Shown here piece after piece: positions 7,599 to 17,184 of a DNA stretch of 50,050 nt. Numbering within the stretch: the stretch's first letter is position 1; each line of letters opens with the position of its first letter. Made by a program: the position numbers and the translations under genes. This DNA is from DAIOFH01 sp036745875 (GTDB taxonomy: Bacteria > Planctomycetota > SZUA-567): positions 1 through 50,050 of the forward strand of contig DAIOFH010000006.1 in the NCBI GenBank assembly GCA_036745875.1, written 5' to 3'. The notes under the pieces are model-generated. The model was not told the DNA's origin and did no database searches. It saw only the letters and a program-made list of their open reading frames with translations.

Positions 7599-8111
7599 AT
7601 GCCACTACCAGTCACACGGACAATGTACCTCCAGCCAGGCTTTCTCTGCCTTCCGGCAAAGCCGACCCTCCTGTGCACCGTCGTCGCCAGCGGCGTCGCG
7701 GTGACGATGTTCGACCGCCTGAAGGGCCTCGGCAGCATGGGGCACTATTCCCACCCGCGCCGCCTCAACGGCAAATCCACCCCGATTTTCGCCGCTCCCG
7801 CGCTGGTTGAAATGATCAACATGTTCACCGCCGCCGGTTCCGAACCCGGAGACATCGAGACCTTCGTCTACGGCGGTTCGGACAATCCGGGCGTCAGGAC
7901 CTTTGACCCCGGCCGCGCCATCGCCAACCTGCGCGCCGGTTTCGAAATACTGGAAAAGCTCGGCGTCAGGGTGTCGGGGTCCGACATCGGAGGCCGCTTC
8001 GCCAGGAAGCTCGTCTTTTACACCGGCACCGGCGAAAGCATGGTCGCCAAGGTCGCCGCCATCCGTTCAAGCGATTGGTACCCGGATCCGCGAGGTCTGG
8101 CCAGGCCATGA
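7599..8111 (+). CDS. cheD: CheD-like chemoreceptor glutamine deamidase, catalytic Cys absent
   Basis: A 170-residue CheD-family protein, recognised by YLQPGFLCL, VASGVAVTMFDR, the GSMGHYS region, YGGSDNPG and the C-terminal DIGGRFARKLVFYTGTG. Active CheD deamidates receptor glutamines with a Cys in the motif T(L)LGSC and a His in the GGMxH loop. Here the His is kept but the Cys position is Gly (VASGV), and the conserved Thr column is Cys. It may bind CheC or receptors without catalysis. The ATG at 7599 has a purine-rich gaagaag upstream; the ATG at 7623 has no ribosome site. Its TGA overlaps the cheR ATG (ATGA at 8108), so the two are translationally coupled. Confidence 0.85.
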   Translation: MPLPVTRTMYLQPGFLCLPAKPTLLCTVVASGVAVTMFDRLKGLGSMGHYSHPRRLNGKSTPIFAAPALVEMINMFTAAGSEPGDIETFVYGGSDNPGVRTFDPGRAIANLRAGFEILEKLGVRVSGSDIGGRFARKLVFYTGTGESMVAKVAAIRSSDWYPDPRGLARP

Positions 8112-9067
8112 GCAAGAAAAACGACGGCAAGGCGAAATTCAACCACGGAAAAAAATCCCTCGAATTGGATCCTGTTTTCATCGATCCCGCCCTGCTGCCC
8201 AGAGACCAAACCGGCATTCTCGAGTCGATGGGAATCAAGCTCATCCCGGAACCCGAGTTCAAGGAACTCGCCCGGATCATTTACGACCACTTCGGCATCA
8301 ACCTCACCCCGAACAAGCTCACACTGGTTACCGGACGCATACACCCGATCATGGTCAACCACGGCTTCAAGACCTACAGCGACTATATCGAGACCCTCAA
8401 ACTGGACAAGTCGGGCGAAATGATTTCCGAGCTTGCCAACCATATCTCCACGAACCATACCGCTTTCTATCGCGAGGAGTCGCACTTCAAACTTTTGCAA
8501 TCCACGGTGCTGCCGGAGATCACCGAACGCAAAAGGAAGGTCGGCGACCGCGACCTCAGGGTGTGGTGCGCCGCCTGCTCGACGGGAGAGGAAGCGTATA
8601 CGCTGGAATTCTGCCTTCTCAGGCACTTTGCCAGGGAATACGACATCTGGAAAGCCGGCGTACTGGCGACGGATATTTCCGCCAGCGCACTCGCCAAGGC
8701 GAAAGCGGGCATATATCCCGCGGCGAGGATGGAATCGGTCCCCCTCGACATCCAGTACGACTATTTCACCCGCGTCGATAACGAGAATTTTGCTGTTGTA
8801 CCAAAAGTGAAAAAAGAGGTAACATTTCGTCGTCTCAACCTCATGAACGAACGCTATCCTCTGAAAAAAGCGTTTGACATTATCTTCTGCCGCAATGTTA
8901 TGATATACTTCGACCACAACACCAGGATACAGCTTATCGAACGGCTGTACCACTGGATCGAACCGGAAGGCTACCTGTTTATCGGGCATTCCGAGTCCGT
9001 GCCGGGTCTGGACAAAATGTTTACCTATGTTTCGCCGTCAGTGTACAAGAGCAGGAAAGGTGAGTAA
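8108..9067 (+). CDS. cheR: Chemotaxis protein methyltransferase CheR
   Basis: A 319-residue cytosolic SAM-dependent methyltransferase that methylates glutamates of chemoreceptors. The N-terminal helical CheR domain includes NHTAFYREE. The C-terminal SAM domain has CAACSTGEEAYT near residue 160 and DIIFCRNVMIYFD near 265. About 50 residues precede the usual start of the domain and are lysine-rich. It overlaps cheD by four bases at the start and cheB by one base at the end (TAATG). This D-R-B string is an adaptation module; no receptor, CheA or CheW gene lies in the window, so it must act on proteins encoded elsewhere. Confidence 0.97.
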   Translation: MSKKNDGKAKFNHGKKSLELDPVFIDPALLPRDQTGILESMGIKLIPEPEFKELARIIYDHFGINLTPNKLTLVTGRIHPIMVNHGFKTYSDYIETLKLDKSGEMISELANHISTNHTAFYREESHFKLLQSTVLPEITERKRKVGDRDLRVWCAACSTGEEAYTLEFCLLRHFAREYDIWKAGVLATDISASALAKAKAGIYPAARMESVPLDIQYDYFTRVDNENFAVVPKVKKEVTFRRLNLMNERYPLKKAFDIIFCRNVMIYFDHNTRIQLIERLYHWIEPEGYLFIGHSESVPGLDKMFTYVSPSVYKSRKGE

Positions 9068-10158
9068 TGGCTGAAAAAATCCGTGTGATCATTGTTGACG
9101 ACTCCGCTCTTGTTCGCGATATCCTCTCAGCCGGCCTTTCCCGCGACCCCGATATCGAAGTCGTCGGCACCGCCGCCGATCCTTTCGAGGCTGGGGAAAA
9201 AATACCGACCCTAAAGCCCGACGTCATGACCCTGGACGTGGAAATGCCCCGGATGAACGGCCTCGAGTTCCTCCGCCGCCTTATGCCGCAATATCCCCTG
9301 CCGGTCGTGATGGTCAGCGCCCTGACGGAAAAGGGAAAGCAGTTGACCATGGACGCCCTCGCCCTTGGCGCTGTGGATTTCGTCGCGAAGCCGAAAGGCG
9401 ACATGGCCAGCGGCATGGACCTCCTCCTGAACGAGTTGACCATGAAGGTGAAAATCGCGGCGGGAGCGAAGCTGCTCAGGTTCAAGTCACGGCCGGGGGC
9501 CGACACCACCGTCGTCGAAAAACCCAACGTCAGGCGGGATGATATAAAAATCGAACAGGTCGAACCGTCCCCGCAGGTCGTCATCATCGGCGCATCCACC
9601 GGCGGCACCGAAGCGGTGCGGGAAATCGTGACCCGCATGCCGGCCAAGACCCCCGGCGTCGTCGTTGTCCAGCATATGCCCGGCGGCTTCACCAGGCTGT
9701 TCGCGAACCGTCTGGATTCGGAAACTGCAATGAAGGCGAAAGAAGCTGAAGACGGCGACAAGATACTCACCGGCCGCATCCTGATCGCGCCGGGCGGCAA
9801 GCAACTGCGAATCCGCCGTGATCCGGGCGGAATTTACGCCGTATCGGTCACTGACGAGGCCCCCATCAACGGCCACGCCCCCTCCGTGGACGCGGCGATG
9901 TTTTCCGCCGCCAAGGTGGTCGGCAGGGACGCAGTCGGCGTGATCCTCACCGGCATGGGCGCGGACGGCGCGGATGCCTTGAAGGCCATGCGCGACACCG
10001 GAGCCCGCTGCCTCGCCCAGGACGAGGCGACATCCGTCGTATTCGGCATGCCTGCCGAAGCGTTCAAGCGCGGCGGCGCCGAACGGCTTGTCCCCATCGG
10101 CGAAATGGCGAGGGCAATCCTCGAATGCCTCGGCTCCAAACATATTCCTGCAAAATAA
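9067..10158 (+). CDS. cheB: Chemotaxis response regulator, protein-glutamate methylesterase CheB
   Basis: A 363-residue protein. The receiver domain (about 1-125) has the acidic pair DD near 12, phospho-acceptor Asp in MTLDVEMP near 57, and VSALT and KPK motifs. The C-terminal methylesterase/deamidase domain has a Ser-His-Asp triad visible as GASTGGTEA (about 178), QHMPGGFT (about 204) and GMGADGADAL (about 300). It removes receptor methyl groups and is activated by CheA phosphorylation. Because CheB can also deamidate, it may cover the activity that the adjacent CheD seems to lack. Confidence 0.97.
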   Translation: MAEKIRVIIVDDSALVRDILSAGLSRDPDIEVVGTAADPFEAGEKIPTLKPDVMTLDVEMPRMNGLEFLRRLMPQYPLPVVMVSALTEKGKQLTMDALALGAVDFVAKPKGDMASGMDLLLNELTMKVKIAAGAKLLRFKSRPGADTTVVEKPNVRRDDIKIEQVEPSPQVVIIGASTGGTEAVREIVTRMPAKTPGVVVVQHMPGGFTRLFANRLDSETAMKAKEAEDGDKILTGRILIAPGGKQLRIRRDPGGIYAVSVTDEAPINGHAPSVDAAMFSAAKVVGRDAVGVILTGMGADGADALKAMRDTGARCLAQDEATSVVFGMPAEAFKRGGAERLVPIGEMARAILECLGSKHIPAK

Positions 10159-10203
10159 CCAATTGACAGTTTGCGGTTTTGACCTCTTTTACTGGAGAAC
10201 AAA

Positions 10204-11469
10204 ATGGCCAAGTCGGAACGAATCGAAAAAAATTACGCGATAGCCAAGGAAATCTATGCCGAAGCCGGGGTGGACACGGAAAAGGCCGTCCAGGAACTTG
10301 CCAAGATCAGGATCAGCCTGCATTGCTGGCAGGGCGATGACATAAAAGGTTTTGAAGTCAGGGACGGATCAGTCGTCGCCGGCAACACAGTCACCGGCAA
10401 CTACCCTGGCAAGGCCCGCAACATCGACGAATTCCGCGCCGACGTGGAAAAAGTACTGTCCCTCGCCGGCGGCAACCACCGCCTCGCCCTGCACGCCATA
10501 TATCTCGATTCCAAGACAAAGGTCGACCGGGCCTCGATCGCGCCCGAACATTTCCAAAGCTGGATGGACTGGGCGAAAGAGAAAAACCTCTATCTCGACA
10601 TGAACCAGACCTACTTCGACCACCCGAACGCCAACGACGGACTGACCCTCACCCACCCGGACCCGGAGATCCGCAAATACTGGGTCGAACACGGCCGCGC
10701 CACCCGCCGCGTCGCCGCCGCCTTCGGCAAAGCCCAGAGCACCCCCTCGACCTGCAACCTCTGGATTCAGGACGGCCTCAAGGACGCCCCGGCGAACAGG
10801 CTTGTCTTCCGCCAACGCCTTGTCGAGGGCCTTGACGCGACCTTTGCGGAAAAACACGACCCGACCCATCTTGCGGACTCGGTGGAGCCCAAGCTGTTCG
10901 GGATCGGCACCGAATCGTTCATCCCCGGCTCCCACGAGTTCTACCTCAACTACTCACAGTCGCGGAAAGTCATGCTCACCTACGACAACGGCCATTTCCA
11001 CCCGACGGAAACGATCGCCGACAAGTTCACCTCGTACTTCCTCTTCAATGAAAGGATGCTCCTGCATGTGACGCGTGGCATCCGCTGGGACTCGGACCAC
11101 GTCCTGACCCTCGGCGAAGATGTGATCGAAATCGCCAAGGAACTGGTGCGCGGCAACTTCCTCGACCGCACCTTCATCGGCACCGACTTCTTCGACGCCA
11201 GCATCAACCGCATCGCGGCCTGGACCGTGGGCCTCCGGAGCATGCAGAAAGCCATGCTCCTCGCCTTCCTCGAACCGGTCAAGCGCCTGCAGGACGCCGA
11301 ACTCAACTTCGATTTCACCACGCGCATGGCGCTGATGGAAGAGCAGAAGTCCCTCCCCTGGTCCGCCGTCTGGGACTACTTCTGCCACAAGCACAACGCC
11401 CCGATAGGCGAAGAATGGCTCAAGGAAGTGAAGCAATACGAAGCGAACGTCCTGTCGAAACGCAGCTGA
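10204..11469 (+). CDS. rhaA: L-rhamnose isomerase
   Basis: A 421-residue protein close to the 419 residues usual for RhaA. It converts L-rhamnose to L-rhamnulose in the cytosol, using two divalent metals. Family hallmarks are ISLHCWQGDD near 38, DMNQTYFDHP near 138, TCNLWIQDG near 180, the LTYDNGHFHPTE metal site near 262 and RWDSDH near 298. actggag precedes the ATG by six bases. It starts 45 bases after cheB and ends at a strong terminator, so it may be read through from the che genes. No rhaB or rhaD is in the window. Confidence 0.96.
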   Translation: MAKSERIEKNYAIAKEIYAEAGVDTEKAVQELAKIRISLHCWQGDDIKGFEVRDGSVVAGNTVTGNYPGKARNIDEFRADVEKVLSLAGGNHRLALHAIYLDSKTKVDRASIAPEHFQSWMDWAKEKNLYLDMNQTYFDHPNANDGLTLTHPDPEIRKYWVEHGRATRRVAAAFGKAQSTPSTCNLWIQDGLKDAPANRLVFRQRLVEGLDATFAEKHDPTHLADSVEPKLFGIGTESFIPGSHEFYLNYSQSRKVMLTYDNGHFHPTETIADKFTSYFLFNERMLLHVTRGIRWDSDHVLTLGEDVIEIAKELVRGNFLDRTFIGTDFFDASINRIAAWTVGLRSMQKAMLLAFLEPVKRLQDAELNFDFTTRMALMEEQKSLPWSAVWDYFCHKHNAPIGEEWLKEVKQYEANVLSKRS

Positions 11470-11500
11470 CCGGCGGAAGCACTCTTATCAAAGAACAAAG

Positions 11501-11537
11501 GCCTCGGCAAGACGACAGTCTGCCGAGGCTTTTTTTT
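11501..11537 (+). terminator. Rho-independent terminator after rhaA
   Basis: gcctcggca at 11501-11509 pairs perfectly with tgccgaggc at 11521-11529 and is followed by eight T. Confidence 0.93.
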
Positions 11538-11634
11538 CATGTTCCGAAGACTGCTCCTAAGTACGCCTTATCCCCGAGTCATACACGAAATCTCCAAAAA
11601 TAAATATCACCTGTTTATTAATTCTGTTTTTATC

Positions 11635-11664
11635 TTGAAATAGTCATGCATATATGTTTATATT
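11635..11664 (+). promoter_or_regulatory. Sigma-70-like promoter for the autotransporter gene
   Basis: TTGAAA at 11635-11640, an 18-base spacer, then TATATT at 11659-11664. Predicted transcription starts near 11671, giving a leader of about 86 bases. The leader can fold into a compact three-way junction: cgacg with cgtcg closing, aaagca-aata-tgcttt, and ttcc-ggg-ggaa. The rest of 11538-11756 shows no gene. Confidence 0.5.
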
Positions 11665-11756
11665 AACGCGACGAAAGCAAATATGCTTTTCCGGGGGAAC
11701 CGTCGATCAAAGGGGAATAGGGGACATTCTTGGCCGTATTTCCATAGGAGCAGGTT

Positions 11757-14323
11757 GTGAAGATACTTTCCACATGTCGCCTTACGGCAGGGGGAATAAT
11801 TAGCAATAAGTGTTTATTTAAACAAAAAATGCGATTTATCCCGCTTATAGCATTCACCATGCTGCTTTGGTACTTCCTTGCGATTCATTCGGCATATGCC
11901 GCGACCATTATTTCAAATAACATCTCCGCCAGCGGACCGGGTCAAACCGCCACTGAAACATTATCCAATGACACCACGCTCACCGGCAACGTCACAGCCG
12001 ACGATAATGCCGTCGTGACTGTGAACATTCTCGACACGTCAGGAATCAGCGGCAACATCACTGCCAATCGGGACGGCCTCATCTACCTGACCGCGACAGG
12101 CAATGCCTGGGTCAGCGGCAACCTGATAATGAGCAACGGCAGCGATGCCCAGGTAACCCTGAGCGGAGACAGCGTTTTTAGCGGGATCATGGATGCAGAC
12201 AGTTCTGATGGCACCAGCATAACCCTGACCATGAATGACCGGGCCGCGCTCACCGGCTTGCTCTCCGACGGCTCGCGATCGGATATCGACGTTTTCGTCA
12301 ATGATTCCGCCTCTCTTTCCGGCGGCGTCGACAGTACGGCAGGCGGCAGAATGGATATCATCATGCGGGGAAATTCTTCCCTGTCGGGCGGGATGACGTC
12401 TTCTTCAGGAAGCGGTCAGCTCACCGTGTCCGCCTACGACAACGTAGCCATCAAGGATTTTCTCAATGTTTCCGGAACCGGCAATGCGTTACTGCAATTG
12501 AATGACAAAGCGACCTTTACCGGAGACTCTAATATTACCGGAACCGGCTACTTGGTCACGACGGCGGCGAACAATGCATCCATCCAAGGCAACCTCCTCG
12601 TCTCCGGCGGCAGCACGGCAGACATGACCTTTCTGGATGACGCCAAAATGGCCGGCAACGTCACCAACGACGGTAGCGGCACAACCAACATGACCCTCAG
12701 CAACCGGAGTTCCCTCACCGGCAATACTTTCTCCGGCGGCGGGAGCGAAGTCAAATACGTCCTGAACGACAACAGCTTTTTAAGGGGTTCCAGCGTCCTT
12801 AACTGGGGCACCACCGATATCTCCCTGAACGGTGCGGGAAGTCGCTGGTATGTCACCCAATCCAGCCAAACATCCGGAGGCAATGGAGCGACCGGCAACC
12901 AGTATGCCTCCGCTGTCTCGAACCTTTCCCTCGCCAACGGGGCATGGGTCTACCTGGGGGCTCAAAACTACGCAATGAACGGCCCAGCCGACAGGGTACA
13001 GCTGGACATAAACACCCTCTCGGGAAACGGGAATTTCGAACTTCGCCCCCATGTCGCCGGCATCGGTTCGACGGCGTACAACGACGGCGACCTGATCCAC
13101 GTCACCAACACCGGCGGCAGCCACAGCCTTTATGTACCCAGCGCGCAATTGGGCCTTGGAGGGGTCGCGGTCAACGGGGAGGAAATACTCAAACTGGTGC
13201 ACAGCATTGACGGCAAAGGGAGTTTTTCCCTGTACCAGGACAAACTGGTTGATATAGGCCACTTTTCCTACAAGCTTGTCCAGCAGAACAACCACTGGTA
13301 TCTGATAGCCGCCAATGCCACGGGCGGCGGATATGTAACGATTCCCGGCGTTCCCCCCGACCCGAGCGACCCGAATCCGCCCGACCCGGATGACCCCGGC
13401 ACAGCCGAGCCGCTTCCCCCGGACCTCACCAATGTCGACCCCGGATTCGGAATAGACGTCAACACAGGGGAGACCCCGATCAATAAACCGGTGGAAACGG
13501 CGGCCAACTTCATGACCGCCAACTACCTGATCACCTATATCGAGTTACAGACCCTGTTGCAGCGGATGGGCGACCTCAGGCATACCCGCCGGGGCGATGC
13601 CTGGATCAGAGGCTTTGGCGGTCGGATGAACTCCAAGCAATACAGCCAGCTTACCGAATATTCCATGAACTATTACGGAATCCAATTCGGGGCGGACAAG
13701 AACATCCAGGCCGACAGCGACATTGAAAGCTATCACGCCGGATTGTACGGCCTCTACGGAACCGAGGACGATTTCTATATCGACGCTACGGCCAAATATT
13801 CGTATATCCGGGACAAGTTCACGACCGCCAACAGCGCCGGCACGCCGGTAAGCGGGAAAGGCCACGGCAACGCCTATATCCTTGGCCTGGAAATGGGCAA
13901 ACGGTTCTATTTCAGCGACAGGCGGGAAGGCATGTATATTGAGCCGCAGGTCCAGGGCATTTACACGCACCAGGAAGAAATGATCCTTAACGCCGACAAC
14001 CGCCTGGAAGGAAAGATGGACAGGTACGATTCCACGCTGGTGCGGGCCGGCGGCCTGATTGGCTATAACGTAAAAAACGGGACCGTCCCACTGAACATAT
14101 ATGCCAAAGGTTCCTATGTGCGGGAACTGACCGCCAAGGTGGGTTCCACTACAACCAGATCCACCACAATACCTACGACTATGAAACCGGCTGGTATGAG
14201 GTGGGCCTGGGGGCGACGGCGGAAATTGCGGACCGGCACTCGCGGTATGTGGATTTGGAGTATTCGTCGGGCAAGCGTTTCAATAAGCGGCAGGTCAACT
14301 TCGGCTACCGTTATTCCTTCTAA
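11757..14323 (+). CDS. Autotransporter-like outer-membrane protein, 3' end frameshifted
   Basis: A protein of about 855 residues. The GTG at 11757 has aggag six bases upstream; an ATG at 11829 gives a cleaner signal peptide, MRFIPLIAFTMLLWYFLAIH, cut after AYA. The passenger (about 50-520) is a low-complexity beta-helix of repeated LSGN/SLTG units rich in N, S, T and G. A proline-rich linker (VPPDPSDPNPPDPDDPG) leads to a C-terminal barrel with aromatic beta strands. Near 14138 the barrel shifts to the next frame: it continues as GGFHYNQIHHNTYDYETGWY and ends GYRYSF with the canonical terminal Phe at 14318-14320. The unshifted frame runs to 14351 with non-barrel sequence. One missing G would explain this. 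It presumably displays its passenger on the cell surface. Confidence 0.85.
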
Positions 14324-14328
14324 AACAG

Positions 14329-14375
14329 GCCGCCATTATTCAATGGCTTGAATAATGGCGGCATAAGGTTTTTTT
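14329..14375. terminator. Terminator between convergent autotransporter and PHP genes
   Basis: A 15-base perfect stem (gccgccattattcaa at 14329-14343, mate 14348-14362) with a 4-base loop, followed by a seven-T run at 14369-14375 on the plus strand. Confidence 0.85.
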
Positions 14376-14384
14376 CCAGTTGGA

Positions 14385-15206
14385 TCATTCAGCTCCCGCG
14401 GCATGTGAACGCAACGGTTCCAGCACGTCGAAGGGGACTTTCTGCGAGCCGATGTCGGGGGATTCGCCGGGGGCGTGGAAGTCGCTGCCGCCGGAAACAA
14501 GCAGGTTGTTGTCGCGGCAATACCGCAGAAGCTTGGCTATCGTCTCGCCGCCATGCTTCGGATGATAGCATTCCACCCCGTCCATTCCCATCGCCATGAT
14601 TTCGTCGAGGTGCGGCAGCAATCCGCTTGGCCCCGGGTGTGCCAGAACCGGCACGCCGCCGAGGCTGCGGGCCAGTTCTATCCCTTCCGTCACGCTTATT
14701 TGCAGCTTGGGCATATAGACCGGCCCGTCATCGTAGAGATAGCGGCCAAACGCCTCGGAGACATTTTTGACATAACCTTTTTCCACCATGGCCCGCGCCA
14801 AGTGCGGCCTGCCGACAGCGCCGCCGTCGTACGGCAGGTCGTCGAAGGTGAGGGTCATGTTGAACTTCCTGAGCCGTTCCAGCATCTTGTCCATTCGGAC
14901 GGCACGGGCGGTACGGAGTTCCTCCAGCCGCTGGCGGGCGGGAGAAACGGGGTCGACGAACAGGCTCAGGATATGCGTTTCCTTGCCTTGAAACCTGGTC
15001 GATATTTCAACGCCCGGGATGAATTCGATTCCGTTTTCGCGGCAGGCCAAGGCGTTGGCGTCGGCACCCTCAAGCGTGTCGTGGTCGGTGACCGCCATGG
15101 CGATGACATTATTGAAATTGGCGCGGGCGGCGAGCGCATCGGGCGCGAGTTTGCCGTCGGAAAAATTGCTGTGCACATGCAGGTCGATTATTTTGCTCGC
15201 CACCAC
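14385..15206 (-). CDS. PHP-domain phosphoesterase (RNase AM / nucleoside bisphosphate phosphatase type)
   Basis: A 273-residue PHP protein of the YciV/TrpH branch. Metal ligands are visible in DLHVHSNFSDG near 8, TDHDTLEGA near 40, PGVEIS near 65, AHPGP near 190 and GSDFHAP near 248. Characterised relatives degrade 3',5'-nucleoside bisphosphates or act as 5'-3' exoribonucleases; which applies here is not visible. The GTG start at 15206 follows gggag. It is 19 bases after nusB, at the end of the nadA-to-nusB string. Confidence 0.92.
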   Translation of the reverse strand: MVASKIIDLHVHSNFSDGKLAPDALAARANFNNVIAMAVTDHDTLEGADANALACRENGIEFIPGVEISTRFQGKETHILSLFVDPVSPARQRLEELRTARAVRMDKMLERLRKFNMTLTFDDLPYDGGAVGRPHLARAMVEKGYVKNVSEAFGRYLYDDGPVYMPKLQISVTEGIELARSLGGVPVLAHPGPSGLLPHLDEIMAMGMDGVECYHPKHGGETIAKLLRYCRDNNLLVSGGSDFHAPGESPDIGSQKVPFDVLEPLRSHAAGAE

Positions 15207-15225
15207 AACGCGGTCTCCCGGGAGA

Positions 15226-15696
15226 TTATCCCTGCTTTACTATTCTATCGGCAATGCCGTTGACAAACGCCCCGGAATCCTTGTCCCCGAAGCGCTTGGA
15301 AAGCTCCACCACCTCGTCGATGACCACATTGGGGGGAGTCTCCCCGATGAGCAACTCGGCGGCGGCAAGGCGGAGGGCGTTACGCTCCACCACGCCCATG
15401 CGCGCAAGGGTCCAGTTAAGGGCAGCGCCGGAAATTTTTTCGTCAATGGCTTCGCGGTTTGTGAGAGCCGCCTTGATGAGGGAAAAGGCAAACATCTCCG
15501 CCTCGTCCCGGCGCGGATCGGGGTCGTCGAAAACAAAATCGCCGTCCTTGTCGGGTTGCGCGCCCGAATTGTCCTGGACCGCCTCACGTTGCATCCGAAA
15601 GAAGTCGTGGGGGCTTTCCAGGTCGGCGAAACGCTGCAGGTCTGCCATGAATAGATATTGGAACGCCAGTCGGCGGCCTATGGATCGTGGTCGCAC
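15226..15696 (-). CDS. nusB: Transcription antitermination factor NusB
   Basis: A 156-residue all-helical RNA-binding protein that partners S10 (NusE) in rRNA antitermination. It opens RRLAFQYLFMADLQ and ends with the family block NVVIDEVVELSKRFGDKDSGAFVNGIADRI. A charged insert near 45-65 (DKDGDFVFDDPDPRRDEAE) lengthens it slightly over the usual 140. The GTG at 15696 starts two bases after the ribH stop, with ggag inside ribH. The ribH-nusB pairing is common across bacteria. Confidence 0.95.
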   Translation of the reverse strand: MRPRSIGRRLAFQYLFMADLQRFADLESPHDFFRMQREAVQDNSGAQPDKDGDFVFDDPDPRRDEAEMFAFSLIKAALTNREAIDEKISGAALNWTLARMGVVERNALRLAAAELLIGETPPNVVIDEVVELSKRFGDKDSGAFVNGIADRIVKQG

Positions 15697-15698
15697 GG

Positions 15699-16169
15699 TT
15701 ACTGCTCCAATGCCTTATTGAGGTTGAACATTTCAATGGCGGTCACGGCGGCGCTGAAACCGTTGTTGCCGGCCTTGGTGCCGGCGCGTTCCACCGCCTG
15801 CTCGATCGTATCCGTGGTGAGGACGCCGAAAACAACCGGCTTGGTCGTTTCGAGGCCGACATGGGCGAGGCCCTTGGACACTTCCGCCGCGACATAGTCG
15901 AAATGCGGGGTCGAGCCGCGAATCACCGCGCCGAGGCCGATGACGACGTCGACGTCGTTCCTTTTCACCAGGCTCTTGGCCACGGAAGGGATTTCAAACG
16001 CACCGGGGCACTTGGCGATGATGATATCCGCATCTTTCGCCCCGTGGCGGATGAGGGCGTCGATGGCCCCCTCGACAAGGCGATCAACAATAAAGGAATT
16101 GAAACGGCCCACAACGAGACCCGCGCGAATGCCCGTCGCGTCCAGCTTGCCTTCAAAAACTTTCGGCAT
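15699..16169 (-). CDS. ribH: 6,7-dimethyl-8-ribityllumazine synthase
   Basis: A 156-residue enzyme for the penultimate step of riboflavin synthesis. It condenses the ribitylaminouracil with the butanone phosphate made by RibBA, encoded at 23.3 kb here. Motifs are VVGRFNSFI near 20, PGAFEIP near 60, GLGAVIRGSTPHFDY near 85, the FGVLTTDT block and AGTKAGNNG. The ATG at 16169 follows aggagaaag. An upstream in-frame extension has no support. The 149 bases between proC and this gene show nothing recognisable. Confidence 0.97.
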   Translation of the reverse strand: MPKVFEGKLDATGIRAGLVVGRFNSFIVDRLVEGAIDALIRHGAKDADIIIAKCPGAFEIPSVAKSLVKRNDVDVVIGLGAVIRGSTPHFDYVAAEVSKGLAHVGLETTKPVVFGVLTTDTIEQAVERAGTKAGNNGFSAAVTAIEMFNLNKALEQ

Positions 16170-16318
16170 TTTCTTTCTCCTGATAATAAAATCGGCCGTC
16201 ATGCATGCGGAAAGCACATTCCGCACACCGGGCGGCGTCTAAAGCATTACCTAGTTTATACAATTTTTCCTGGATTTCTTCCGCAGGAAATCCCGGCGAT
16301 CCTGATTTTTTACATCCC

Positions 16319-17149
16319 TCAGGCGTTTTTGCCCAGCTCTTCGCCACGCTTTTCCGCGGCAGCCAGGGCCTTTTCCACCAGGCCGAAGAGATCGCCTTCG
16401 CGGAATACGTCCAGGGCGGCCGCCGTCGTCCCGCCGGGGCTGGTGACCTTTTTCCGAAGATCGGCCGGATCGCCGTCCTTGAGGGCCAGCATGCTGGCAG
16501 CCCCCCGAAGGGTGTTTATCGCCAGAATATGGGAGACACCGGCCGGCAAGCCGAGGCTTTTTCCCGCCGCGATCAGGGCTTCGGCAAAATAGAACACATA
16601 GGCGGGACCGCTTCCCGACAGTGCGGTAACTGCGTCCATGTCGCTTTCGTCGACTTCTATGGCTCTCCCTGCCGCTTCGAAAAGCGCCAGGACCCGCTGC
16701 ATGTCGGATCCTCCCGCGCCGACGCCCTTCGCCACCGCAGCCATGCCCATGCCGACGAGGAGCGGGGTGTTCGGCATCACCCGGATAATCCGCATCCCTC
16801 CAGGCAAGAGCCCGGCGATGGTGCTTGATTTGACGCCCGCCATAATACTGATGATCAGCGTTCCCGGCTTCACCCGGTCGCGGATATCGCCAAGGACGTC
16901 CCGCACCATCTGCGGCTTCACCGACAGCAGCAGGACTTCCATTCCGGCGGCGGCCGCCGGGTTGTCTGCCACCTGGCAGCCGATGGACTGGAACACCAGG
17001 CGGCGTTCTGGATTCGGGTCGCACGCCAGAATTTTTCCCGGTGCAATCAGCTCGGTGCCAACGACTCCACGGATCAATGCTTCGGCCATATTGCCGGCGC
17101 CAATCACTCCCAAGCGCTTGTCTTCCCATAACAGGGCCGGATCGTCCAT
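16319..17149 (-). CDS. proC: Pyrroline-5-carboxylate reductase
   Basis: A 276-residue NAD(P)H-dependent enzyme for the last step of proline synthesis. The N-terminal Rossmann motif is GVIGAGNMAEALI near residue 13. VKPQM near 76 and VMPNTPLLVGMG near 120 follow. The C-terminal signature runs GSGPAYVFYFAEAL to TSPGGTTAAAL. The ATG at 17149 (MDDPALL) is preferred over a TTG one codon upstream. It follows yggS by 35 bases; yggS-proC pairing is widespread. Confidence 0.97.
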   Translation of the reverse strand: MDDPALLWEDKRLGVIGAGNMAEALIRGVVGTELIAPGKILACDPNPERRLVFQSIGCQVADNPAAAAGMEVLLLSVKPQMVRDVLGDIRDRVKPGTLIISIMAGVKSSTIAGLLPGGMRIIRVMPNTPLLVGMGMAAVAKGVGAGGSDMQRVLALFEAAGRAIEVDESDMDAVTALSGSGPAYVFYFAEALIAAGKSLGLPAGVSHILAINTLRGAASMLALKDGDPADLRKKVTSPGGTTAAALDVFREGDLFGLVEKALAAAEKRGEELGKNA

Positions 17150-17184
17150 CAAAGCGCACCTTTCAGAAAAAACGGGTAAAACAA

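Noticed and set aside
7538..7810. 90-codon frame overlapping the cheD start
   Set aside because: It is Arg/Pro-rich out-of-frame sequence; the CheD family match is in the other frame.
16153..16347. 64-codon minus-strand frame between proC and ribH
   Set aside because: It has no ribosome site, overlaps the ends of both genes and has no recognisable content.
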